A stretch of 48,692 bases of DNA, from NCBI GenBank assembly GCA_944325895.1, contig CALVCA010000011.1:1-48692 (forward strand), written 5' to 3'. The position numbers were made by a program, and so were the translations under genes. Of the stretch, positions 32,765-40,870 are shown one piece after another (position 1 is the stretch's first letter; each line of letters starts with the position of its first letter). Under the pieces are notes generated by a model that saw only the letters and a program-made list of their open reading frames with translations, was not told the DNA's origin and ran no database searches. This DNA is from Candidatus Gastranaerophilales bacterium. Lineage in GTDB: Bacteria > Cyanobacteriota > Vampirovibrionia > Gastranaerophilales > Gastranaerophilaceae.

Positions 32765-32797
32765 CTTATATAAAAATTTTCAGGTCAAAAAAATTGC
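32765..32797 (-). promoter_or_regulatory. GCAATTT...TATAAG element upstream of the 266-residue gene
   Basis: Minus strand: GCAATTTTTTTG (from 32797), 21 nt after GCAATT, then TATAAG (32770-32765). Same spacing as at 31867-31899. Confidence 0.45.
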
Positions 32798-32839
32798 ATT
32801 ATTTTTTGAGCTTCTTAACATATTTTAACAAATAAAAAA

Positions 32840-33154
32840 TTAATCAATCAAACCAAGATCTTTAAGCAATTTTTTATTATCTGCCAAATGGGCAAGTTTA
32901 TCATCTACAAACGGATCACCATTTTCAAAAAGTTCATCTACATATTTATTATGAGATAAATTTTCAGGATCGGACAACACAAGTTTTGTAAATTTTTTTA
33001 TGTCTTTTTGCTTTTCATAAAGCTCAACAGCCTTTTTTGAAAGTCCTTTTAAAAATTCATTTTTAGGCTGCAGAAATTCCTCGCTAAAAGGCGATGTGAT
33101 ATTTTTATTTTTTTCGTTTGCCAATTTCAATTGTAATGCGAGTTTTTTAAACAT
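32840..33154 (-). CDS. small lysine-rich protein, function unknown
   Basis: 104 residues; AAAGGGAT precedes the ATG. Highly charged, mostly helical, Lys-rich with acidic C-terminus (KLAHLADNKKLLKDLGLID). No signal peptide or hydrophobic segment. Not recognised. It is divergent from serS; the 124-base gap holds an 18-bp inverted repeat. It could be functionally linked to the glycine-zipper genes that follow on the same strand, but it has a different upstream sequence. Confidence 0.6.
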   Translation of the reverse strand: MFKKLALQLKLANEKNKNITSPFSEEFLQPKNEFLKGLSKKAVELYEKQKDIKKFTKLVLSDPENLSHNKYVDELFENGDPFVDDKLAHLADNKKLLKDLGLID

Positions 33155-33201
33155 GACATATCCCTTTATTATATATTATTAATATTTTAAAATAAAAGTA
33201 A

Positions 33202-33219
33202 ATCAATCCGTAGATTGAT
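33202..33219. promoter_or_regulatory. inverted repeat ATCAATC-N4-GATTGAT (possible operator)
   Basis: A perfect 7-bp inverted repeat with a 4-nt centre in the gap between the small Lys-rich gene and serS, 9 nt before the serS -35. Its position suits a transcription-factor site for either gene. Confidence 0.4.
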
Positions 33220-33227
33220 ATTCATAC

Positions 33228-33256
33228 TTGATTATAACTCATATTTAAATTAAAAT
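33228..33256 (+). promoter_or_regulatory. promoter of serS
   Basis: TTGATT (33228-33233), exactly 17 nt, TAAAAT (33251-33256). The leader of about 17 nt carries AAGAGG. There is no room for a T-box, so serS is not T-box controlled. Confidence 0.6.
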
Positions 33257-33278
33257 ATAGTCAAGAAAGAGGTTATAA

Positions 33279-34544
33279 ATGCTGGACATAAAATTAATAA
33301 GAGAGAATCCCGAAAAAATAAACGAATTATTAAAAAGACGCAACCCTGAATTATCAATAGACGAAGTTATTGAAATTGACATTGAACGCCGCAAAATACA
33401 GTCGCAAGCAGATGATTTGAGAGCTAAACGGAAAATCGAATCGCAAAAAATCGGCGAGTTAAAAAAAAGAGGTGAAAATACCGACGCAATTCAGGAAGAT
33501 GTAAGAAAAATAGGCGACGAAATAAAAGAACTGGAAGAAAAACAATCAGAACTTGATATAAAACAAAAAGATTTGTTATTACATATTCCTAACATTCCCG
33601 ATGAAACAACACCTTTAGGTAAATCGGAAGATGACAATGTAGAAGTTTACAAATGGGGAGAGCCGAGAAAATTTGACTTTGATTTTAAAGCTCACTGGGA
33701 CATTTGTGAAGAAAAAAATCTTGTAGATTTTGAACGGGGAGTAAAACTTTCACAAAGCAGATTTACATTGTATAGAGGAAAAGGTGCTAAACTTGAACGT
33801 GCCATTATAAACTTTTTCCTTGATTACCATACACAAGAACAAGGCTACGAAGAAATTTTACCGCCGTTTATGGCAAATGCAGCTACAATGACAGGTACAG
33901 GGCAGCTGCCAAAATTCGCAGAAGACATGTACAAATGCGTTGATGAAGATTTATATCTCATACCGACTGCGGAAGTTCCTGTTACCAATATATATTCAGG
34001 TGAAATTTTGTCGGAAGATGATCTGCCGAAATACATGACGGCATATACTCCCTGTTTTAGACGGGAAGCCGGTTCAGCAGGTAAAGATACAAGAGGCTTA
34101 ATTCGGGTACACCAATTTAATAAAGTTGAATTGGTTAAATTGTGCACCCCGCAGACAAGCAAAGAAGAACACGAAAAATTAACGGAAGATGCTGAAAAAA
34201 TGCTCCAATTATTAGAGTTACCATACAGACGTGAGGCATTATGTACTGCTGACATTGGATTTTCAGCAAACAAATGCTGGGATTTGGAAGTTTGGATGCC
34301 GTCATACGGAACTTACAAAGAAATTTCCAGCTGTTCAAATTACGGAGATTATCAAGCAAGAAGAGCTAATATAAGATACCGTGATAAACAAAGCGGAAAA
34401 ACTCAATTTGTACATACAATAAACGGCTCCGGCTTAGCCGTAGGAAGAACTTTTGCTGCGATAGTGGAAAATTATCAACAATCAGACGGCTCTGTTATAA
34501 TTCCTGAAGTTTTAAGAAAATATACAGGATTTGATAAAATATAG
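33279..34544 (+). CDS. serS: seryl-tRNA synthetase
   Basis: 421 residues, the normal length. An N-terminal long antiparallel coiled coil (about 30-105), which holds the tRNA long arm, is followed by the class II catalytic core. Motif 2 is [20 protein letters not shown] and motif 3 [18 protein letters not shown], with [11 protein letters not shown] and [15 protein letters not shown] between them. It charges tRNA-Ser with serine. AAGAGG before the ATG. First gene of a plus-strand block. Confidence 0.97.
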   Translation: MLDIKLIRENPEKINELLKRRNPELSIDEVIEIDIERRKIQSQADDLRAKRKIESQKIGELKKRGENTDAIQEDVRKIGDEIKELEEKQSELDIKQKDLLLHIPNIPDETTPLGKSEDDNVEVYKWGEPRKFDFDFKAHWDICEEKNLVDFERGVKLSQSRFTLYRGKGAKLERAIINFFLDYHTQEQGYEEILPPFMANAATMTGTGQLPKFAEDMYKCVDEDLYLIPTAEVPVTNIYSGEILSEDDLPKYMTAYTPCFRREAGSAGKDTRGLIRVHQFNKVELVKLCTPQTSKEEHEKLTEDAEKMLQLLELPYRREALCTADIGFSANKCWDLEVWMPSYGTYKEISSCSNYGDYQARRANIRYRDKQSGKTQFVHTINGSGLAVGRTFAAIVENYQQSDGSVIIPEVLRKYTGFDKI

Positions 34545-34553
34545 GAGTTTATT

Positions 34554-35339
34554 ATGTGCAATAATAAAATAAAAATCGGATTTACTTTAGCAGAGGTATT
34601 GATTACACTGGGAGTAATCGGTGTTGTGGCTGCTCTTACAATACCTACATTATCTGCTAAAATTCAAGACAGTATTTTAAAAAATCAATTTAAAACTGTT
34701 TATTCTAAATTATATAACGCTTTTTATTCTGCACAAATCGAAAATGGCATGCCGGTAAATTGTTTTTATTGGGATGAAATTCCAAGCCAATATTGTCAAG
34801 ATGTTAACTGTACGGAACAAAATCAATACGGAACATGTACTGCCTGGGAATGCAACGATGAAGGTGTACCGATTTCAAACGGACAATTTAGCGATTGCGG
34901 CAGATACTACAAACAAGTTTTTAACGAAAAACTAAAAGTTCAAAAATATTGTGAAAATAATGCATTAGCAAACGGTTGTTTAACAGACGATTACCATGGT
35001 ATAGACACTGTAGAAGAAGAACAAAATCAAGATACAGAAGATTACTTGGGTGCAGATCCTGGACAAAATTTTAGCACAAGCAACATAAAAAATGTTTATC
35101 CTGCATACGTATTGGCTGACGGTACAGTTTTAGTTCAATATTATACCCCAACTTCCCGGCCGGTATTTATGGTTGATATAAACGGCTTTAGAGGCCCGAA
35201 TAAATGGGGACATGATATCTTTGCATTTAATTTAAGTGGTAATTCAAAAAATGGTTTCGTTCGTATTGCGGGATGGTCATTTCCTATAGAAGAAGGCGGC
35301 AAAAGTTTTTCAGGAATGTATAATGAGGTATTCAGATAG
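34554..35339 (+). CDS. type IV pilin-like / pseudopilin with prepilin signal
   Basis: 261 residues, TAGGAG before the ATG. A short basic leader (MCNNKIKIG) is cut before Phe by prepilin peptidase, with the standard Glu at +5 in FTLAEVLITLGVIGVVAALT, which forms the membrane helix. The long C-terminal part contains eight or more Cys (CQDVNCTEQ, CTAWEC, CGRYY, CENN, CLTDD) and ends in a short beta-rich segment. Gastranaerophilales genomes often carry many such proteins with this exact signature (knowledge, not tested here). Envelope or surface location. The stop codon is directly followed by the helicase ATG. Confidence 0.85.
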   Translation: MCNNKIKIGFTLAEVLITLGVIGVVAALTIPTLSAKIQDSILKNQFKTVYSKLYNAFYSAQIENGMPVNCFYWDEIPSQYCQDVNCTEQNQYGTCTAWECNDEGVPISNGQFSDCGRYYKQVFNEKLKVQKYCENNALANGCLTDDYHGIDTVEEEQNQDTEDYLGADPGQNFSTSNIKNVYPAYVLADGTVLVQYYTPTSRPVFMVDINGFRGPNKWGHDIFAFNLSGNSKNGFVRIAGWSFPIEEGGKSFSGMYNEVFR

Positions 35340-37613
35340 ATGCAGTATACATTTCCGTTTATATTGGATGATTTTCAAAAAGAAGCCTGCGAATTTATTG
35401 ATGACGGCAAGAGTGTTGTAGTTTGTGCTCCGACAGGTGCCGGAAAAACCGTTATTGCTCAACACGCAATTCATAGAGCACTGGAAAATAATCAAAGAAT
35501 TTTTTACACCACACCATTAAAAGCACTGTCAAATCAAAAATACTATGACTTTGGTGAAAAATACGGACAAGAAAAAGTCGGGCTTTTAACCGGCGATACG
35601 TCAATTAACAGAAATGCACAAATTGTTGTTATGACAACAGAAGTTTTCAGAAATATGCTGTACGGGACAAATTTTGGAGCTGTTGCGGACAATTTAAAAG
35701 ATGTTAAATATGTTGTTTTGGATGAAGTTCACTATATGAACGATGAACAAAGAGGAACAGTTTGGGAAGAAAGCATAATATATTGTCCCGTAAACATCCA
35801 AATCATTGCACTTTCAGCGACCGTTGCCAATGCCGATGAATTAACCGCCTGGATAAATACTGTTCATTCGGATACAAAACTTGTAAATACAGATTTCAGA
35901 CCGGTACCATTGAGATTTTATTATTTTGACAGTTCTCAGCCCAACAAATTATTGCCGCTTTTGACACCGAGCAGACAATTGAACCAAAAAATCAGACCGG
36001 AAAAACATCAAAGACATGCCAAACAACATTCGCCTGTGAAAAATGTTGTTAAAAACCTTTTTAATATGGACATGCTCCCTGCCATATACTTTACATTTTC
36101 AAGAAAAAAATGTGATGAACAAATGGAAAAATGTGCTGCTTTAGGTTTGGTTACAAAAGAAGAACAGACTAAAATTAAACAATTTATAGATGATTACATA
36201 GCTGAAAACCCGCATCTATACAATAACAAACATATAGAATATTTACTGCAAGGTGTTGCTTCACACCATGCAGGATTATTACCCGGTTGGAAAAACCTTG
36301 TAGAGAAATTATTTCAGCAAGGACTTATTAAAGTTGTTTTTGCAACAGAAACACTTGCCGCAGGAATAAACATGCCGGCAAGATCAACCGTAATAAGTTC
36401 AGTCAGCAAAAAAACAGACTCAGGGCACAGAATGCTGACCGCAAGCGAATTTTTACAAATGTCAGGACGTGCCGGCAGACGAGGAATGGATGAAATAGGT
36501 TATGTAGTAATTGTTGGTACACCTTTCCAATCTCCTGAAGAAGTCGCTAACTTAGTACTCAGTGATGCAAATCCGCTTGAAAGCCGTTTTTCACCGAGTT
36601 ATTCCATGGTTTTAAACTTATTACAACGTTTCAGTCTTGATGAAGCGAAAGAACTTATATTAAAAAGTTTCGGATACTTTTCAGCAGGTTCAAGGATGAA
36701 GCCGCTTTTAAGACAGTATGATATGATAAATCAGGAAATCGCCGAAAGACAAATCCTGTGTCCGTATAAGTTGTCAGACAAAGAATTTTTAGAATATGAT
36801 AAAAAACGCAAACTCTATGTTCAAAACAGAATTACTTATAAACAAATTATAAAACAGCATAAAAACAAATCCTTACCTGATGAGGTTATACAATTCGGAG
36901 AAAAAAATAAATCTTTATTGAAATTTCTTCATACTTTTAAATGCGAAACCTGCAACAGATACAAAAAACATGCCAAAAATCTTGAGGTTACAGCAAGACT
37001 CCATCAGAAACTAAATAAATTAAATAAGGATATGGATCGCCAGCGTGACATTTATTGGAATAATTTTTTGTCGCATAGAGCCGTCTTGACTGATATGGGA
37101 TATATGAAAGATGATTACCCTACTCCATCAGGCATCACAACTTCACAAATTCGTGCTGAAAACGAATTATTTATTGCAGAAATTATTTTTTCAAATATTT
37201 TGGAAGGGCTTTCACCATCGCAGCTTGCTGCTGTAATCTGTGCTATTACAACTGAAGATTTAAGAATTGATATACCGTATCTGCCATTTTCTCAAACTGT
37301 CAGAAAAACTTTAAATTTAATAAGAAATATAAGACGTAAAGTTGATAAAGTCCAAAAAAATCATCAAGTCGAAGCCCCGCTTTATATTAATCCATATTTT
37401 TCTTCGCTAATAGAATTGTGGTGTGAAGGTGCTGAATGGGAAACTATTACGGAACAAACGGATATGGGAGAAGGAGATATTGTCCGTGCTTTTAAACGAA
37501 CTGTTGATATCTTAAGACAATTTACAACAATTGATAATATTCCTGAATCACTGGTATTCACATCTAGAGAAGCAATCGACAAAATTTTGAGAGAACCTGT
37601 AGATATAGATTAA
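35340..37613 (+). CDS. Ski2-like DEAD/DEAH-box RNA helicase
   Basis: 757 residues. The ATG follows the preceding stop codon with no gap; GAGG lies 11 nt upstream, so translation is probably coupled. Superfamily 2 motifs: I APTGAGKT, Ia TTPLKALSNQKY, II DEVH, III SAT, IV-V region ATETLAAGINMPAR, VI QMSGRAGRRG. The C-terminal half contains a Cys pair CETCNR and a DSHCT-like end (FSSLIELWCEGAEWE, FKRTVDILRQ), as in Ski2/Mtr4 and the cyanobacterial/plant ISE2 type. Expected to unwind structured RNA in the cytosol, perhaps with a 3'-5' exonuclease. Unusual neighbour for a pseudopilin. Confidence 0.85.
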   Translation: MQYTFPFILDDFQKEACEFIDDGKSVVVCAPTGAGKTVIAQHAIHRALENNQRIFYTTPLKALSNQKYYDFGEKYGQEKVGLLTGDTSINRNAQIVVMTTEVFRNMLYGTNFGAVADNLKDVKYVVLDEVHYMNDEQRGTVWEESIIYCPVNIQIIALSATVANADELTAWINTVHSDTKLVNTDFRPVPLRFYYFDSSQPNKLLPLLTPSRQLNQKIRPEKHQRHAKQHSPVKNVVKNLFNMDMLPAIYFTFSRKKCDEQMEKCAALGLVTKEEQTKIKQFIDDYIAENPHLYNNKHIEYLLQGVASHHAGLLPGWKNLVEKLFQQGLIKVVFATETLAAGINMPARSTVISSVSKKTDSGHRMLTASEFLQMSGRAGRRGMDEIGYVVIVGTPFQSPEEVANLVLSDANPLESRFSPSYSMVLNLLQRFSLDEAKELILKSFGYFSAGSRMKPLLRQYDMINQEIAERQILCPYKLSDKEFLEYDKKRKLYVQNRITYKQIIKQHKNKSLPDEVIQFGEKNKSLLKFLHTFKCETCNRYKKHAKNLEVTARLHQKLNKLNKDMDRQRDIYWNNFLSHRAVLTDMGYMKDDYPTPSGITTSQIRAENELFIAEIIFSNILEGLSPSQLAAVICAITTEDLRIDIPYLPFSQTVRKTLNLIRNIRRKVDKVQKNHQVEAPLYINPYFSSLIELWCEGAEWETITEQTDMGEGDIVRAFKRTVDILRQFTTIDNIPESLVFTSREAIDKILREPVDID

Positions 37614-37680
37614 AATATTTAGTTTTGTAAATTCTTTATATGAAAGGTGTTAAACCTGTTATATACTTGAGATTACAGGG

Positions 37681-37719
37681 TATAATAATAGTACAGAGTG
37701 TTATTCCCCACCCCACTCT
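37681..37719 (+). promoter_or_regulatory. -10 box and 5'-end hairpin before the phosphodiester glycosidase gene
   Basis: TATAAT (37681-37686) after GGG, no good -35. The predicted start is about 37693. AGAGTG (37695-37700) can pair with CACTCT (37714-37719) around a C-rich 13-nt loop, placing a hairpin at the extreme 5' end of the mRNA, where such structures often slow decay. Confidence 0.4.
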
Positions 37720-37750
37720 CTAAACAAAAAGGTATCCTGAGGTGAACGCT

Positions 37751-38995
37751 ATGGATACTATATTTTTGTGCCCGGAAAAACGCTATTTAAATCTTTTGGC
37801 AGCAAATATTGCCATTGTAGGAGCATTGGTTTTAACACAATCAGCATTTCTGCCGATTATGGCTAATGATTTGTTTGCAAAAGTATCCAACCCTGTTATG
37901 GATACAGGTCAAGCTTCAATTACGATTATTAACGAAGTTACAAAAGAAACAAGAGAAAAAAAATTTGATGAAAGCATAAAAAACAGATACCCTAATGCTT
38001 CCGTAAATGAAATTGATAAAGGAATAAAACACATCAGGCTTACGAAATATTATGACGGCAAACCTGTAAAAATTAATGTTGTTGAAATTAATTCTAAAAT
38101 AGCTAAAGATTATGAAATTTTGCCGGTACTTGCCTCTGAAAACCTTAACAGCAGGAAAACGATTTCAAATATCGCAGAAAAATCAAATGCAATAGTAGCC
38201 TTAAACGGTACATATTTTAAGCCGCAAACAGGAGTTCCCCTCGGAACATTAATGATTAATGAAAAAATGTATACAGGTCCTATATATGACCGTGTTGCAA
38301 TAGGTATATTCGACAACGGTTATGATGTTGCAAGAATTCAGCTTAACAGTTCAATAAAATCAGGCGATATAAAAGTAAAAATTGACAATATAAACCAGCC
38401 TAGAATGCTATCTACATACGTTTTAGCATATACCTCCGATTGGGGAAGTACCGCACCGCAAACTCCGAAGTACGGCCTGCAATTTGCCGTTGAAAACAAC
38501 AAAATCACAAAAATTTCCACATCAGCACTAAACATTCCGCAAAACGGCTATGTTATTGCAGGCCCTGTTTCTTTACTAAACAAATTTAAAGTCGGTGATA
38601 AAGTTGATTTACAGATTTCAACAATTCCTGAATGGAAAAATGTCCGCCATATAATAAGCGGAGGGCCGTATTTGGTAAAAAATAATGAAGTATTTGTTGA
38701 CATGACAGCACAAAAACTGGCGGCTATAGGCGGTAAAAACCCACGCAGTGCCATTGGGTATACAGCAGAAAACAATTTAATTCTTGTGTCAGTCGATGGC
38801 AGAGAAGGCAGTTCCGTTGGAATGACGCTTATGCAGCTGGGGAATTTTATGAAATCCATAGGCTGTGTTAATGCAATAAACCTTGATGGCGGCGGTTCAA
38901 CAGTAATGTACGTTAACGGTAAAGTTGTAAATAATCCTCAGGTAAAAGGAGGTATTCCGCTTTCTAACGCAATTGTTTTAACACAAAAAAGCTAA
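37751..38995 (+). CDS. phosphodiester glycosidase (NAGPA domain) protein, membrane-anchored
   Basis: 414 residues from the ATG at 37751, with GAGGTGA 5 nt upstream; a GTG three codons earlier lies within that site. An N-terminal membrane anchor or signal (about 16-38, LLAANIAIVGALVLTQSAFL) is followed by a linker and the NAGPA domain: VALNGTYFKP, PYLVKNNEVF, RSAIGYTAENNLILVSVDGR, and the key NLDGGGSTVM motif near the end. The family removes GlcNAc-1-phosphate or acts on surface glycans; in bacteria it is often linked to exopolysaccharide or teichoic-type polymers. Probably periplasmic. It overlaps the end of the convergent Tic20-like gene by 4 nt. Confidence 0.82.
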   Translation: MDTIFLCPEKRYLNLLAANIAIVGALVLTQSAFLPIMANDLFAKVSNPVMDTGQASITIINEVTKETREKKFDESIKNRYPNASVNEIDKGIKHIRLTKYYDGKPVKINVVEINSKIAKDYEILPVLASENLNSRKTISNIAEKSNAIVALNGTYFKPQTGVPLGTLMINEKMYTGPIYDRVAIGIFDNGYDVARIQLNSSIKSGDIKVKIDNINQPRMLSTYVLAYTSDWGSTAPQTPKYGLQFAVENNKITKISTSALNIPQNGYVIAGPVSLLNKFKVGDKVDLQISTIPEWKNVRHIISGGPYLVKNNEVFVDMTAQKLAAIGGKNPRSAIGYTAENNLILVSVDGREGSSVGMTLMQLGNFMKSIGCVNAINLDGGGSTVMYVNGKVVNNPQVKGGIPLSNAIVLTQKS

Positions 38996-39393
38996 TACCT
39001 GATATTTTGATCAATAATGTCCGATATCCAGGGAAATCTGCTATACTGTCCCATAAATGAAGTTACTGTCAAATATAATACTATGGAATATATAAAAATC
39101 TGAATTATTGAATAAACACCAAATAACGGTGTATTCAAATAAAATGTAATCTGTGCGGTCAAAGTGTTAATAAAAGGTATATAACTTAAAATATTTAAAA
39201 TAAATCCCAAAATATAACATAACAGAAAATATGCTATAGATATGAAAATAGATTGAAATATATGATATTGCAAAAAAGGTCTTAAAGGTGATTTTGTAAA
39301 TATACCTATAATCAGCCAAATAAAGCCTGCAAATCCCATTGTCAAGTAACTCAATGCTGCAACTAAACGTTCAATCATATAAGGTCTGTTCAA
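38992..39393 (-). CDS. Tic20/DUF4870-like small membrane protein
   Basis: 133 residues with about four membrane helices. RLVAALSYLTMGF at the start, then RPFLQYHIFQSIFISI, whose arginine plus F/QxHxxQS pattern matches the RFNxMQAxL block of Tic20 and the similar HxxQAL block of DUF4870. Plastid Tic20 is a protein-import channel component and cyanobacteria have homologues of unknown role. The starting ATG follows the TPR gene with no gap, so the two form a pair. Confidence 0.55.
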   Translation of the reverse strand: MNRPYMIERLVAALSYLTMGFAGFIWLIIGIFTKSPLRPFLQYHIFQSIFISIAYFLLCYILGFILNILSYIPFINTLTAQITFYLNTPLFGVYSIIQIFIYSIVLYLTVTSFMGQYSRFPWISDIIDQNIRY

Positions 39394-40443
39394 TTAATTC
39401 TCCGTTTTTTGTTTTATATACTCATCTAAAACCTGAATATAAACCAGTCTGTGTTCATCATTTTCAGGTTCAATATCAATCGAAGAACGATAAGATGCAA
39501 TAGCCTTTTGGATATCACCGTCAAGATAATGAGCATTACCCAACAACATATAAGTTTCAGCATCGTTAGGAACAACTCTTAATGCCTCTTTATACAAATC
39601 CATAGCCAAATCTATACGATTGTAATTTGTGTATAAATTTGCCAAAAGCAAATATGCATTCTTTTCTTTTGGATTTAATTCAATAGCTTTTTTATACATA
39701 GCTTCCGCCATATTGTATTCTTTAAATTCAGAAAGTGCAATGGCATAACATATATAAGCTTTATAATTGTCACCTTCCATTTTTAAAGCTTTTTCAAAGT
39801 AGTTGTATGCCTGTTCACGCTCTTTCATCAAAGTAAGTGTATTACCGATACAAATAGCAACAACTTTATTGTCAGGATTGAGGACAAATACCTTTTTATA
39901 AAGTTCTAAAGCAGTTTGATAATCGAAAATTTTAAAGCAAACATTACCCATGTCAATTAAAGCCGTAAGATTTTCAGGATCTAAAGACAAGGCTTTTTCA
40001 TAATAAGCTTTAGATTCAATATATTCTTCATTATCGGCATATAAAAGTGCAATTGCATTGTAAATTTCAGGATTAGTAGAATTTAAATCTATAGCACGGT
40101 TATAGTAAAAAAGAGCTTTCGGAAAATTTTTCCACTCAGCAAAAACATTACCTATATTGTAATATATAAGATAATTTTTCGGATTAATTTCCAAAGCTTT
40201 GTTATAATATGAAAGCGATTTTCTGAAATCTCTTTCATAAAACCACATTGTACCCATGCCTATTAAAGCACTCAAATCATTGGGATGAATTGCGAGTAAG
40301 CTTTCTAAAACCGACATAACCTTATCATAATTTTCCTGCTGTAAATATAAATCAGCAAGCTTATGATAACCTTCCGCATTTTGCGGATTTTTAGCCATTT
40401 CCATAATGGCATCATTTATTTGTTTATCTAAATTAATATCCAT
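39394..40443 (-). CDS. tetratricopeptide-repeat protein
   Basis: 349 residues from the ATG at 40443 (MDINLDKQIN). A version eight codons longer would overlap the promoter and is rejected. About nine TPR units run through almost the whole protein, with the usual AxxYxxA and NPxN-type turns (YHKLADLYLQ, IYYNIGNVF, ALYKKVFVLNP, AYICYAIAL, AYLLLANLY, TYMLLGNAHY). TPR solenoids mediate protein contacts; the partner cannot be guessed. No signal peptide. It is followed with no gap by the Tic20-like gene. The promoter has its -10 box 6 nt before the ATG. Confidence 0.85.
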   Translation of the reverse strand: MDINLDKQINDAIMEMAKNPQNAEGYHKLADLYLQQENYDKVMSVLESLLAIHPNDLSALIGMGTMWFYERDFRKSLSYYNKALEINPKNYLIYYNIGNVFAEWKNFPKALFYYNRAIDLNSTNPEIYNAIALLYADNEEYIESKAYYEKALSLDPENLTALIDMGNVCFKIFDYQTALELYKKVFVLNPDNKVVAICIGNTLTLMKEREQAYNYFEKALKMEGDNYKAYICYAIALSEFKEYNMAEAMYKKAIELNPKEKNAYLLLANLYTNYNRIDLAMDLYKEALRVVPNDAETYMLLGNAHYLDGDIQKAIASYRSSIDIEPENDEHRLVYIQVLDEYIKQKTEN

Positions 40444-40449
40444 GCTTAT

Positions 40450-40478
40450 ATTGTAGCGTATAAGCAAGTATTTGTAAA
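40450..40478 (-). promoter_or_regulatory. promoter of the TPR gene with -10 box 6 nt from the ATG
   Basis: Minus strand: TTTACA (40478-40473), exactly 17 nt, TACAAT (40455-40450), six bases, ATG. No Shine-Dalgarno. This is the clearest leaderless layout in the window. Confidence 0.6.
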
Positions 40479-40504
40479 ATTATTTAGAAATATTAATAAA
40501 TTTT

Positions 40505-40792
40505 TTAAAAATGCATATCAAAGCTCGGCGGCATACCGTTCATCTTTTCATCTTCCATACGCATAGCAGAACCTATGGTAAAGCTTTGTGCAGAAATTCT
40601 GTTTATTTGAAATGCCAAATCACCGTTAAATACCTGCTCATTTTCTTCCAAAAATTTGAAAAGCGGGTCTGCCGGAGCTTTTGCTAAATTCCCTAATGTT
40701 TCACCAGCCTGTTTCAGAGTTCTTTCAGGAACTTTTACATTCATTCCGAAAGGTTTATAAGGTCTGTTAAATGTAAATCCTGTGTCTGCCAT
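40505..40792 (-). CDS. 95-residue protein, function unknown
   Basis: Begins MADTGFTFNRPYKPFGMNV. Start at 40792 chosen because GAGG lies 6 nt upstream; an ATG four codons earlier is part of that ribosome site. Polar, with a short helix (LKQAGETLGNLAKA), and ends in a Met-rich segment (MRMEDEKMNGMPPSFDMHF). No signal peptide. Its leader contains ATATATATATGAGG, reminiscent of the other small genes. Not recognised. Confidence 0.6.
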   Translation of the reverse strand: MADTGFTFNRPYKPFGMNVKVPERTLKQAGETLGNLAKAPADPLFKFLEENEQVFNGDLAFQINRISAQSFTIGSAMRMEDEKMNGMPPSFDMHF

Positions 40793-40870
40793 TTTGCACC
40801 TCATATATATATTCGGTAACCTTCCGGCTAAAATTTAATGTTTTTTATTAAAAAGTAAAATATTTTTACA

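Noticed and set aside
33845-34273. 142-codon minus-strand frame opposite serS
   Set aside because: Antisense to the conserved catalytic core of serS.
37742-37750. GTG start for the phosphodiester glycosidase
   Set aside because: The GTG lies within the GAGGTGA ribosome site that serves the ATG at 37751.
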